This document shows, piece by piece, positions 27,751 to 36,357 of a stretch of 64,000 bases of DNA (positions are counted from its first letter, which is position 1; every line of letters begins with the position of its first letter). The DNA is from Lachnospiraceae bacterium. Lineage in GTDB: Bacteria > Bacillota > Clostridia > Lachnospirales > Lachnospiraceae. Both the position numbers and the translations under genes were made by a program. The DNA is taken from positions 1 through 64,000 of the forward strand of contig JAGCUO010000152.1 in the NCBI GenBank assembly GCA_017962825.1, written 5' to 3'. The notes beneath the pieces are model-generated. The model saw only the letters and a program-made list of their open reading frames with translations. It ran no database searches and was not told the origin of the DNA.

Positions 27751-28845
27751 TCATGTCTTTATGATGGTGCCACCGCCGTAGATATAAGTTCCGGCTTCGT
27801 CGTAGAATACGAGGGCCTGTCCTGGGGCGGCTGCTCTGACAGGTTTGTCGAACGTGACTTTGACGAGACCTTCGCCCGCACTCTCAAGATAGCCCGTTTC
27901 ACCCGGATGATTGTAACGGATCTTAGCCTTAACTCGTACTCTTTCACCGGGCGCAATGCCTTCAAGCCCCATCCACCTAATGTCATCCGCTGATACTACG
28001 GATGTCATGAGATCGTCATTAGAGCCAAGAGTAACCTTTCCCGATGCAGGATCGATGTCCGTAACATAAATACGCTCTCCTGCAGGCACGCCGAGACCTC
28101 TGCGCTGACCGATGGTATAATGAGTAATTCCCTTGTGCCTTGCAATAAATTCACCGGAAGGTGTCACGAAATCCCCCGGGCCGGGAACGGTTACACCGTC
28201 TTCTTTTTCGATGAAGGAAGCATAATCCCCGTCGGGAACAAAGCATATTTCCTGGGAGTCTTTCTTGTGTGCCACAGGAAGTCCCGCTTCTTCTGCGATC
28301 TTACGCACATCCGTCTTTTCATATTCGCCTATGGGTAAAAGAGTATGTGCAAGCTGATCCTGCGTAAGTGCATACAGGGCATATGTCTGATCTTTAGCCG
28401 CAGTCTTGGATGCAGAGATGGAATACCTTCCGTTTTCAAGCTGAGATATTCTTGCGTAATGACCCGTTGCCAGATAATCCGCACCTATATCCCTTGCTTT
28501 CTGCAAAAGAGCTTCCCACTTTACATGCCTGTTACATTCTATGCACGGATTGGGAGTAAGTCCTTTTACATACTGGGCTGCAAAATGATCGATGACCCAC
28601 TTCTGGAATTCGCTTCGAAAATCCATTACGTAATAGGGAATATCAATGGTCTCCGCAACTCTTCTTGCATCATCAACCGCTGACAGACCGCAGCATCCAC
28701 CGTTGTCAGCAATATCGCAGACATTCTCGGGACGCCATATCTGCATCGTCACACCTATAACATTGTATCCCTGTTCTTTTAAAAGATATGCGCAGACAGA
28801 GGAATCAACACCGCCGCTCATACCTACAACTACTGTTTTACTCAT
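27751..28845 (-). CDS. mnmA: tRNA-specific 2-thiouridylase MnmA
   Basis: A 364-residue enzyme that puts sulfur on C2 of wobble uridine 34 in Lys, Glu and Gln tRNAs. The PP-loop GMSGGVDSSV is at residues 8-17. The first catalytic Cys lies in PNPCIECNRHVKW, and the second in DSQEICFVPDGDY. GHYARI, IGQRRGLG and the C-terminal barrel with KIRYNHPG are typical. Start and stop overlap with the upstream cysteine desulfurase gene as TAATG, so the sulfur donor and the thiolase are translationally coupled, as in other Firmicutes. Confidence 0.97.
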   Translation of the reverse strand: MSKTVVVGMSGGVDSSVCAYLLKEQGYNVIGVTMQIWRPENVCDIADNGGCCGLSAVDDARRVAETIDIPYYVMDFRSEFQKWVIDHFAAQYVKGLTPNPCIECNRHVKWEALLQKARDIGADYLATGHYARISQLENGRYSISASKTAAKDQTYALYALTQDQLAHTLLPIGEYEKTDVRKIAEEAGLPVAHKKDSQEICFVPDGDYASFIEKEDGVTVPGPGDFVTPSGEFIARHKGITHYTIGQRRGLGVPAGERIYVTDIDPASGKVTLGSNDDLMTSVVSADDIRWMGLEGIAPGERVRVKAKIRYNHPGETGYLESAGEGLVKVTFDKPVRAAAPGQALVFYDEAGTYIYGGGTIIKT

Positions 28846-30020
28846 TAAAAATTCTTTCCGTTCCTGAGTTTTTCTACAATTTCCGCTATTATTCCGGCCG
28901 CCTTATCGATCTCCTCCATCGTATTGTGATGAGAAAGAGTAAACCTCAGAGACCCTTTGGCCTCATCGTCAGATCTTCCGATGGCCTTCAGAACATGAGA
29001 AGGTTCCATGGCCCCTGTTGCGCAGGCAGATCCCGCGGATGCACATATGCCTTCTCTGTCCAACATGATAAGAGCAGATTCCCCTTCAATACCCTTTATA
29101 CAAACGGATACATTACCGGGAAGTCTTTTCAGATAATCACCCGCATTATATGGCCCATTAATAATAACATCTGTTATATCGCTTAATTTTGCAATTAACC
29201 TGTCACGAAGCAGGATTTCTGCGGAGATTTTTGAATCAATTCCTGCAAAAGCCAGCTTACAAGCCTCTCCGAAGCCTGCAATGCCTGCAACGTTCTCCGT
29301 GCCGGCTCTTCTTCCGCTCTCCTGCATTCCGCCTCGCATAAAGGGAGAAAATTTAATTCCGTCTCTTATAAAAAGAATTCCGACACCTTTAGGACCACCT
29401 AATTTATGGGAACTTGCGGATAAAAGATCCGCATGTTTTGCAATTCCCTGCAGATTTATCTGACCGAATGCCTGTACCGCATCGGTATGTATGAGAATAT
29501 CCTTTCTGATACCGCGAACTGCATCCGCTATCTCGCAGACAGGTTCTATGGTTCCTATCTCATTGTTTGCGGTCATTACGGATACGAGAAATGTATCGGG
29601 GCGGATTGCTTCGGTAACCTGTGCCGCAGTGATTAATCCTTCGTGATCAGGTTTCAGATACGTAACGGAAACCCCGAGGCTTTCCAGATACTGAGCAGTA
29701 TGAAGAATTGCGTGATGTTCTATAGCCGTCGTGATGATATGGCCTGAAGATTCCGTATTCTTTTTACGGAAAGTTTCATATGCGCCGCATAAGGCCCAAT
29801 TATCGGACTCGGTTCCTCCGGATGTAAAAAAGATCTCGGAAGGCATTGCCCCGATCAGGGAGGCGGCATTTTTTCTTGCTTCAAATATCGCTTTCTTGGA
29901 CCTTCTTGCAAGTTCATAGACAGCAGAAGCATTGCCATACTCCTCTTTCAAAAAGGGGAGCATGGCATTAAATGCAGGTTCTTCGATTTTGGTTGTTGCA
30001 GCGTTATCTAAATAGATCAT
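28845..30020 (-). CDS. Cysteine desulfurase (NifS/IscS type)
   Basis: A 391-residue PLP enzyme that takes sulfur from cysteine and passes it on as persulfide. The N-terminus IYLDNAATTKI is typical; the PLP Lys is in SSHKLGGPKG, and the catalytic Cys lies in the loop with CASAGSACATG. It overlaps mnmA by one base and most likely supplies sulfur for tRNA thiolation. It abuts the nhaC-type gene: the upstream stop ends at 30021 and this ATG is at 30020. No iscU-like scaffold gene is nearby. Confidence 0.95.
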   Translation of the reverse strand: MIYLDNAATTKIEEPAFNAMLPFLKEEYGNASAVYELARRSKKAIFEARKNAASLIGAMPSEIFFTSGGTESDNWALCGAYETFRKKNTESSGHIITTAIEHHAILHTAQYLESLGVSVTYLKPDHEGLITAAQVTEAIRPDTFLVSVMTANNEIGTIEPVCEIADAVRGIRKDILIHTDAVQAFGQINLQGIAKHADLLSASSHKLGGPKGVGILFIRDGIKFSPFMRGGMQESGRRAGTENVAGIAGFGEACKLAFAGIDSKISAEILLRDRLIAKLSDITDVIINGPYNAGDYLKRLPGNVSVCIKGIEGESALIMLDREGICASAGSACATGAMEPSHVLKAIGRSDDEAKGSLRFTLSHHNTMEEIDKAAGIIAEIVEKLRNGKNF

Positions 30021-31637
30021 TTATGAACTCTGTTTTCCGTAACGACTCAGAATAAATGAAAGAAATACCATTACCGCAACACCTGCGAAAAGAGGAAGAA
30101 CGGGATTCTTGGCAAAGCCTACGAGGCAATAGCATAAACATGATATAAATGCACATACCAGTGCATAAGGTATCTGAGTCGATACATGATTTAAATGGTT
30201 ACACTGAGCACCGGCTGAACTCATGATGGTGGTGTCAGATATAGGTGAGCAGTGATCTCCGCAAACCGCACCCGCCATACATGCACTCATGGAGATGATC
30301 ATCATGGTATAGTCCACGCCGTCAAATATATTTACAACAATGGGGATGAGTATTCCGAAGGTTCCCCAGGATGTTCCCGTTGCAAAAGAAAGAAAAACTG
30401 CGATCAGGAAAATAACTGCAGGAAGAAGATTCATATACTGTGAAACAGATCCGGTCATAACCAGATTTGCCACATATTCCTTGGCACCGAGAGAATCTGT
30501 CATAGCTTTTAAGGACCAGGCAAATGTCAGAATGAGTATGGGGGCTACCATTGATTTAAAGCCTTCGGGAACACATTCCATACATTCTTTGAAGCTCAGA
30601 ACTTTTCTGCACAAATAAAGCAAAAGCGTGATGAAGAGTCCGAAGAACGACCCGATAACAAGTCCTACGGAAGCATCGGAATTGGCGAAAGAGTCAATGA
30701 AAGATTCTCCGGAAAAGAAACCTCCCGTATAGATCATTCCGAGTATGCAGCAGATAACAAGAGCCACAACAGGAATCACAAGATCTATAACCTTACCCTT
30801 GGAACTGACCTTATCATCGCCTTTTTCAGCGTAGGGTCTGTCGGGAGTGGTGAACAGATCTCCTTTTTCGATGGCATTCTTTTCATGAACGGCCATAGGT
30901 CCGAAATCTCTCTTGGATGCTGCAAGAGCGATCATCATAACTATGGTGAGTAGCGCATAGAAATTATAGGGAATGGTGGATACAAAAAGTGCAATACCAT
31001 TCTGCTGTCCGGGTACAAATCCGGAAACTGCCGCAGCCCACGAAGAAACGGGAGCAATGATACAGATAGGAGCAGCGGTCGCATCTATCAGATAAGCAAG
31101 CTTGGCTCTTGAGATCTTGTGCTTGTCGGTAACAGGTCTCATGACGGAGCCTACGGTAAGACAGTTAAAATAATCATCTATAAAGATCAGGATTCCCAAA
31201 AGTATGGTTGCAAGCTGTGCACCTACTCTGGACTTGATATGACTTGAAGCCCATTCTCCGAAGGCAGCACTTCCTCCGGCACGGTTCATAAGTGACACCA
31301 ATATTCCCAGAAGCACCAGGAACACAAGGATTCCGACATTGTAAGAATCCGATAACACAGTGATAATACCGTCGTTTATAACGTGGTTGATGGTTCCTTC
31401 AAAGGAGTACCCGGAATACAGAAGTCCGCCGACCACAATTCCCAGGAAAAGAGAACTGTATACCTCTTTAGTGATCAGAGCCAGCATGATGGCTATTACG
31501 GGAGGAACGAGAGCCCATAAAGTAAGCTGTACATTATCGGCATTTGTAGTAAATGCACCTAACAGCACTACAAAAACTATCCAGCAAACAGCTACGATCT
31601 TGATTATCTTGAGTATTATGTCTTTTGTAGTTTTCAT
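30021..31637 (-). CDS. NhaC-family Na+/H+ antiporter
   Basis: A 538-residue membrane protein with about 12 helices. Blocks such as LWALVPPVIAIMLALITKEVYSS (19-41 region), IFIDDYFNCLTVGSVMRPV, IAPVSSWAAAV and FATGTSWGTFGILIPI with GDHCSPISDTTIMSS near the end are typical of NhaC. It exchanges Na+ for H+, or in related members organic acids. It directly precedes the cysteine desulfurase gene without a gap, though the functions do not obviously connect. Confidence 0.92.
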   Translation of the reverse strand: MKTTKDIILKIIKIVAVCWIVFVVLLGAFTTNADNVQLTLWALVPPVIAIMLALITKEVYSSLFLGIVVGGLLYSGYSFEGTINHVINDGIITVLSDSYNVGILVFLVLLGILVSLMNRAGGSAAFGEWASSHIKSRVGAQLATILLGILIFIDDYFNCLTVGSVMRPVTDKHKISRAKLAYLIDATAAPICIIAPVSSWAAAVSGFVPGQQNGIALFVSTIPYNFYALLTIVMMIALAASKRDFGPMAVHEKNAIEKGDLFTTPDRPYAEKGDDKVSSKGKVIDLVIPVVALVICCILGMIYTGGFFSGESFIDSFANSDASVGLVIGSFFGLFITLLLYLCRKVLSFKECMECVPEGFKSMVAPILILTFAWSLKAMTDSLGAKEYVANLVMTGSVSQYMNLLPAVIFLIAVFLSFATGTSWGTFGILIPIVVNIFDGVDYTMMIISMSACMAGAVCGDHCSPISDTTIMSSAGAQCNHLNHVSTQIPYALVCAFISCLCYCLVGFAKNPVLPLFAGVAVMVFLSFILSRYGKQSS

Positions 31638-31709
31638 TCCATGCTCCTTTTCGGTGAAAAAACAAAACCAAAATAATTATAAAACACGCATGAGATTAAG
31701 AAAAGAAAA

Positions 31710-31735
31710 AGAGAACAGGTTTTAACCTGTTCTCT
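31710..31735 (-). terminator. Terminator downstream of the 31.8-kb small gene
   Basis: A 12-bp stem (AGAGAACAGGTT/AACCTGTTCTCT) followed by TTTTTCTTTTCTT on the minus strand. Confidence 0.9.
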
Positions 31736-31760
31736 CGGAATATCATTCATAATATCATCA

Positions 31761-32141
31761 TCATTTAGCGATGACCGTTCCCTCTTCCCCTGCATAAACG
31801 GGTACCTGAGTTTCGGATGAACGGTAGCTGCTTAAGATATCATCCCTCTTCGAAAGAGAGACAACCTTTGCCACATCAAGATTGGTGATATCACTTGTGG
31901 TACCTATAAGATCAAAATCATCATTCTTATTGAAAGATACGGATATATCTTCAAGTCCGATAAGCTTACCCGGGCTGGCAGCAACCTGCTCTTCAAGACT
32001 AATCCTGCCGGCACCGGTATTGTCAACCGCCTTGGGGGAATCCTCACGAACAGGTGTAACTTCGGATAAAGTATCACGAAGCTTTATGGATGACAGATCG
32101 TTATATACCTGTGAATAATCAAAGCCTTCGCCTATTCTCAT
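31761..32141 (-). CDS. Small conserved-looking protein, function unknown
   Basis: A 126-residue soluble protein with no signal peptide, membrane segment or Cys. It is rich in Ser, Asp and Val, with a low-complexity middle and a C-terminus that ends GEEGTVIAK. The central segment VSFNKNDDFDLIG is the most structured part. The ATG at 32141 follows a clear GGAGG, and a strong terminator follows the gene, so it is expressed as a separate unit or as the last gene after nrdR. I recognise no family. Confidence 0.65.
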   Translation of the reverse strand: MRIGEGFDYSQVYNDLSSIKLRDTLSEVTPVREDSPKAVDNTGAGRISLEEQVAASPGKLIGLEDISVSFNKNDDFDLIGTTSDITNLDVAKVVSLSKRDDILSSYRSSETQVPVYAGEEGTVIAK

Positions 32142-32227
32142 ATGTTGACCTCCGTGTCAAACAAGTGCCGTCTAAACTATATATCGACAGTTTATGGCAA
32201 ATATTTAACCGGAAGAACACAAAAGAA

Positions 32228-32683
32228 TTATTTCTTACCGATAAAGCCTTTCAGCTCATCCATAAAGGAATCAACATCCTTGAACTCTCTGTAAACGGAT
32301 GCAAATCTTACATACGCAACGGCATCGAGATCCTTAAGCTTCTTCATAACGATCTCACCTATTACGCGGGAAGGAATTTCCTTATCCTCAAGAGTGGAAA
32401 TCTCATTTTCAACTTCATCAACAAGCTGGGTGATCTGAGTAGCACTAACAGGTCTCTTATGGCATGCTCTCAAAACACCGGACTCGATCTTGGCGCGATC
32501 ATAGGTCTCTCTGTTGTTGTCTTTTTTTATGATGATAAGAGGAATCGTCTCAACCTTCTCATAAGTGGTGAAACGCTTCGTGCAGTTATCGCAGATCCTG
32601 CGCCTTCTGATGGAATAATTGTCATCAGCAGGTCTCGAATCGATAACTCTGGTATCATCGCTTCCGCAATAAGGACACTTCAT
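32228..32683 (-). CDS. nrdR: Transcriptional repressor NrdR
   Basis: A 151-residue regulator of ribonucleotide reductase genes. The N-terminal zinc ribbon is CPYC...CDNC (MKCPYCGSDDTRV and RRRRICDNCTKRFTTYE), followed by an ATP-cone that binds ATP/dATP. It senses dATP and represses nrd operons through NrdR boxes. It lies after the division cluster, 21 bp behind a small gene that overlaps ftsZ. No nrd genes are in the window. Confidence 0.97.
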   Translation of the reverse strand: MKCPYCGSDDTRVIDSRPADDNYSIRRRRICDNCTKRFTTYEKVETIPLIIIKKDNNRETYDRAKIESGVLRACHKRPVSATQITQLVDEVENEISTLEDKEIPSRVIGEIVMKKLKDLDAVAYVRFASVYREFKDVDSFMDELKGFIGKK

Positions 32684-32703
32684 ACCCTTCTCCTATAAAA
32701 CGG

Positions 32704-33042
32704 TTATTCCGCGGAATAGCGCTTCCAATCGGTAGCTGCTTTCTCCCATTTTACGGGATCTTCCGCAAGTTTATCGTTCATCCAAGATATGGCATCTGTA
32801 ACTCCGTCTTCGTCAAAAGAAAACTCTGCGGATTCCTTCAACTCATCGGGAGTCGTATGATAGTTGAACGGTCCGGGCCAGATCTCACAAAGGAGTGCAT
32901 CCTGCTTGATCTCTTCTCCGGAATCCGAAACTGATTTTTTGGAAATCTTATTAAGTCTGTATCTTAATCCGCCACAGGAACCCGAATAATCGGATTTTTT
33001 CAGAAATCCCATGGGCAGGATATCTTCACGTACGATCATCAT
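32704..33042 (-). CDS. Small protein coupled to ftsZ, function unknown
   Basis: A 112-residue protein. Gly and Cys occur in GSCGGLRYRLNKI, and CEIWPGPFNYHTTPDE is a notable segment; the C-terminus is acidic with WMNDKLAEDP and WKRYSAE. No membrane helix. The start is one of two adjacent ATGs (33042 or 33039) that overlap the ftsZ stop, so it is translationally coupled to ftsZ. Its position between ftsZ and nrdR suggests a housekeeping role, but I recognise no family. Confidence 0.7.
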   Translation of the reverse strand: MMIVREDILPMGFLKKSDYSGSCGGLRYRLNKISKKSVSDSGEEIKQDALLCEIWPGPFNYHTTPDELKESAEFSFDEDGVTDAISWMNDKLAEDPVKWEKAATDWKRYSAE

Positions 33043-34280
33043 TCGTCATTCTTTTTTCTGAGGAATGAAGGAACCTCCATGTGAACATCCTTTACCCTGC
33101 TCTTAAGGCCGGGAATCTCACCTGCGGGTGAAGCAGCGGTAGCCGAAGGATTAACGGTTCTGATGGGAGAAACGGTTCTCTCGGTGATACTGCTCTTAAC
33201 GGCAGGCTGAGGTGCAACAGGTGTAGGATTGTATGCAACAGCATCAACGGGAGGAATATGACTGGTTCCGAACTTGCTTGCAGATGAAGGAACACTGCGG
33301 GGAACGAAGCCTCCGTGAATTGAAGTGTTGTCATCAATACCGGTAGCGATAATAGTAACAGAAAGCTTCTCTCCGAGGCTCTCATCACTACGCATACCAA
33401 GGAAGAATTCGACTCTGTCTCCGAGGAGTTCCTGAAGATACTCATCAACTTCCTGAATATCACCGGCGGTAACATTACCGACAACGTTTGCGATAACGGC
33501 GCTTGCGGAATTGATCTTGGAATCGAGAAGTTTGCTCTCAACGGCAGCCTTGACTGCAGCGGAAGCTCTGCCTTCTCCTTCTGCCTCACCGATTCCGATA
33601 AGAGCGGTTCCCTTATCCTTCATCGCCTTCTTGATATCAGCGAAGTCGAGGTTCAGGTCTCCGTCTTCATTGATGATATCGGTGATACCGCGAACAGCCT
33701 GCTTAACAACCTCATCCGCAAGTTTGAACATTGCTTTGATGGGGGTTGAGGTGCTGGCCAGATTAAACAGTTTATCGTTGGGAATTACAAGAATGGTATC
33801 GAGATCGTCACGGATCTTGGCAATACCGAGTTCCGCATTCTCTCTTCTGACTGCTCTCTCGATAGAGAAAGGAGTGGTCATAACACCTACGGTAAGGATT
33901 CCCATGTCTCTCGCTTCGTGTGCTATAACGGGAGCCGCACCGGTACCGGTACCGCCGCCCATGCCGCATACGATGAACAGCATGTTAGCATCCTTGATGT
34001 GCTCTCTGATCTCGTCTACGCTCTCCTGAGCTGCTCTTTCACCGACTTCGGGATCGGCACCTGCGCCGAGGCCCTGGGTTTCTTTTTCGCCAAGAGGCAC
34101 TTTATCGGGTGCAAGAGAAAGCTCCAGATCCTGGAGATCGGTATTCATAGCTACGAACTCAACGCCCGTAACATTGTCTTCTATCATTCTGTCTACAACG
34201 TTGTTGCCGGCACCACCGACTCCAACTACGATTATTCTTGCTTTTCCGTTAGGTTTTGTGGACTCTTTTATCTCATACAA
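33039..34280 (-). CDS. ftsZ: Cell division protein FtsZ
   Basis: A 413-residue tubulin-like GTPase that forms the division ring. GVGGAGNNVVDRM is near residue 20, the tubulin signature GMGGGTGTGAAPV near 106, and the T7 region with NLDFADIKKAM near 210. The C-terminal linker is Pro/Ser/Thr/Val-rich, and the protein ends in the conserved peptide EVPSFLRKKNDE, which binds FtsA or SepF-type partners. No ftsA is present in this cluster. It lies 92 bp after ftsQ and is coupled to the small gene downstream. Confidence 0.98.
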   Translation of the reverse strand: MYEIKESTKPNGKARIIVVGVGGAGNNVVDRMIEDNVTGVEFVAMNTDLQDLELSLAPDKVPLGEKETQGLGAGADPEVGERAAQESVDEIREHIKDANMLFIVCGMGGGTGTGAAPVIAHEARDMGILTVGVMTTPFSIERAVRRENAELGIAKIRDDLDTILVIPNDKLFNLASTSTPIKAMFKLADEVVKQAVRGITDIINEDGDLNLDFADIKKAMKDKGTALIGIGEAEGEGRASAAVKAAVESKLLDSKINSASAVIANVVGNVTAGDIQEVDEYLQELLGDRVEFFLGMRSDESLGEKLSVTIIATGIDDNTSIHGGFVPRSVPSSASKFGTSHIPPVDAVAYNPTPVAPQPAVKSSITERTVSPIRTVNPSATAASPAGEIPGLKSRVKDVHMEVPSFLRKKNDE

Positions 34281-34372
34281 GGTTTTGTCCTCCTACTTAA
34301 AAACACAACATACTGTATTATAATAATTTATAAACACAATTATTTCAACTATTTATGAAATATCTGGCGTTA

Positions 34373-35125
34373 TCATTTAGTGTCATCGGGGGTGAAAACA
34401 TAAATCCCCTCTTCGCTGTATTCTTCCATATCCAGAACACCGCTTAACGATCCTACGCGTTCAAGGAATGTTCCGAGAAGCATAACCTTATCTTCTATGC
34501 CCTCTTCATCCGTTCCGAGATCCACTCTTGCATTGCCAAAATATATGGTAACTTCGCCGTTTTCGTGGAAGTGGATCCTGTCTGCGGTAAGTTCATATTT
34601 GGCAAGAAGTTTTGTAAGATCCAACGTTCTTGCGAATATATCGGTATCATCGGATGAAAGAGGTTTTCCCACCTGTATCCCGGAGAAAACAATACCGGTT
34701 ACCTGAGGGATTCCCGCGGTAAGAACATCCGAACTTTCGACTACCGTTCCGTCTTTGTCAAAGTAAATATATCTGTCCAGATACTTGACGTATCCCGCAA
34801 GTGCTTTTTCAAAAACCCTTATTCTGATGGAGTCCGATGAAACAACCTCTACGGTTATTGCATCGACAAAAGGCACGTCGGTTATTTTTTTATTTTTATA
34901 TTTCAGTGACAGAACAAGGGAGTTATCGCCCAAAGGGCCGTTCATCACAATGTCGATTATCTGCTGATTAGTGTAATGAGTATTTCCGTCCACATAGATC
35001 TTGGCGGGATCCACCCTGTAGATCTCGATAAAATATTCAACTCCCATAACGCAGGCAAATACTATCAGGAATATCAGCAGAGGGATCATTATCCTGCGAA
35101 TACCTCTGCCTCTTGAGGCGCTCAT
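34373..35125 (-). CDS. ftsQ: Cell division protein FtsQ/DivIB
   Basis: A 250-residue bitopic membrane protein. One helix (about 15-35, IPLLIFLIVFACVMGVEYFI) is followed by a POTRA domain (IYVDGNTHYTNQQIIDIV) and a beta domain that ends in a short tail. DivIB/FtsQ joins FtsL and the septal synthases FtsW and PBP. The start overlaps the ftsW stop by 4 bp. Sequence identity in this family is low, so the assignment leans on topology, POTRA signature and position. Confidence 0.88.
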   Translation of the reverse strand: MSASRGRGIRRIMIPLLIFLIVFACVMGVEYFIEIYRVDPAKIYVDGNTHYTNQQIIDIVMNGPLGDNSLVLSLKYKNKKITDVPFVDAITVEVVSSDSIRIRVFEKALAGYVKYLDRYIYFDKDGTVVESSDVLTAGIPQVTGIVFSGIQVGKPLSSDDTDIFARTLDLTKLLAKYELTADRIHFHENGEVTIYFGNARVDLGTDEEGIEDKVMLLGTFLERVGSLSGVLDMEEYSEEGIYVFTPDDTK

Positions 35126-36348
35126 CCTCTCCTTCTTTCCGCTCTGATCGTCCTGTCGATGTTAAGAACAAGTCCTACTTCGATAAGGAGGAAAAGAGCT
35201 GATGATCCGCCGTATGAAATAAAGGGAAGTGACACACCGGTATTGGGAATCGAACCTGTAACGACCGCGATGTTAAGAACGATCTGGATTGCAAAGTGTG
35301 CCATGACTCCGCTTACAATCATGAACTCAAATCTGTCCTTGGTGTTTCTGGCAATATAATACATACGATAGATCATGAGGGCGAACATGATCATAAGTGC
35401 TACGGCACCTACGATTCCAAGTTCCTCACAGATTACCGCAAATATCATATCGTTATGAGGCTCGGGAAGTACGGATACTTTCTGAACACTCTGTCCGAGA
35501 CCGCGTCCGAATACACCGCCGTTACCGATGGCATATAATCCCTGAAGCATCTGGTGTGCGGATGTTTCTGTGGAATTTTCGGGACGAAGCCAGGAAGAAA
35601 TTCTTGTAAGTCTGAATGAACCGTCGGATGCTCCTTCCGTTGATGCAACGTACGCAACAAGTCCGCCCGCTGCACCCAGTCCTGCAAGCGTCAGCAAAAT
35701 GTATTTTTTATAATCCGCAGCCGCAACAAAACACATTACGTATGCGATTGCAAATACGATAAGTGCGGAGCTCAGGTTATCGGTAAGTGTGTAAAGAAGA
35801 AGTGATGCAAAAGATGCGATTCCCATGCAGAACAAGAATCCCTTCCAGGATGAAACAAGCTTATTTCCCATGGAGTTGATCATTGCGGCAAGGAACAGGA
35901 TCATGAATAGCTTGGTTATCTCCGCAGGCTGAAGTCTCTGTCCTATAAAAGGAACCTGTATCCATCTTCTCGCACCGTGTGATTCGATTCCGAAAGGAAT
36001 GACCAGGAAAATAACTCCGATCGCAACTGCCAGGAAGAAGTATTTAAATCTCTCGATTTTCTTAAGAGGCACAAACAAAGTAACAATCATACAGAACAAG
36101 CCGAGAGCATCGGCAATGATCTGTTTTCTGAAAAAGTAAGAGGAACTTCCGAAATCGCGAAGTGCTACATAAGACGATGCGGAATAAACCATCAAGAGTC
36201 CGAATCCCACCAAAAATAAAACGATAAAAAGCAGGTTTAAATCGATGTTACTTTCAATATAACCTCCCAGCTCCGAGGTTGTTCCCCTCAGATCCGGGAC
36301 TTTCATATTGATGACATTATTATGTTTTGTCTGCTTTCTCTCTGCCAT
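35122..36348 (-). CDS. ftsW: FtsW/RodA/SpoVE-type peptidoglycan polymerase
   Basis: A 408-residue membrane protein with about ten helices. The N-terminal cytoplasmic tail is about 35 residues. Typical blocks are LMVYSASSYVA, RRWIQVPFIGQRLQPAEITKL (with the functionally important Glu), GNGGVFGRGLGQS, LPEPHNDMIFAVICEELG and GVSLPFISYGGSSAL. SEDS proteins polymerise lipid II together with a cognate class B PBP, here the gene directly upstream. In a division cluster the FtsW assignment is preferred over RodA. Confidence 0.93.
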   Translation of the reverse strand: MAERKQTKHNNVINMKVPDLRGTTSELGGYIESNIDLNLLFIVLFLVGFGLLMVYSASSYVALRDFGSSSYFFRKQIIADALGLFCMIVTLFVPLKKIERFKYFFLAVAIGVIFLVIPFGIESHGARRWIQVPFIGQRLQPAEITKLFMILFLAAMINSMGNKLVSSWKGFLFCMGIASFASLLLYTLTDNLSSALIVFAIAYVMCFVAAADYKKYILLTLAGLGAAGGLVAYVASTEGASDGSFRLTRISSWLRPENSTETSAHQMLQGLYAIGNGGVFGRGLGQSVQKVSVLPEPHNDMIFAVICEELGIVGAVALMIMFALMIYRMYYIARNTKDRFEFMIVSGVMAHFAIQIVLNIAVVTGSIPNTGVSLPFISYGGSSALFLLIEVGLVLNIDRTIRAERRRG

Positions 36349-36357
36349 TTAGTGTTA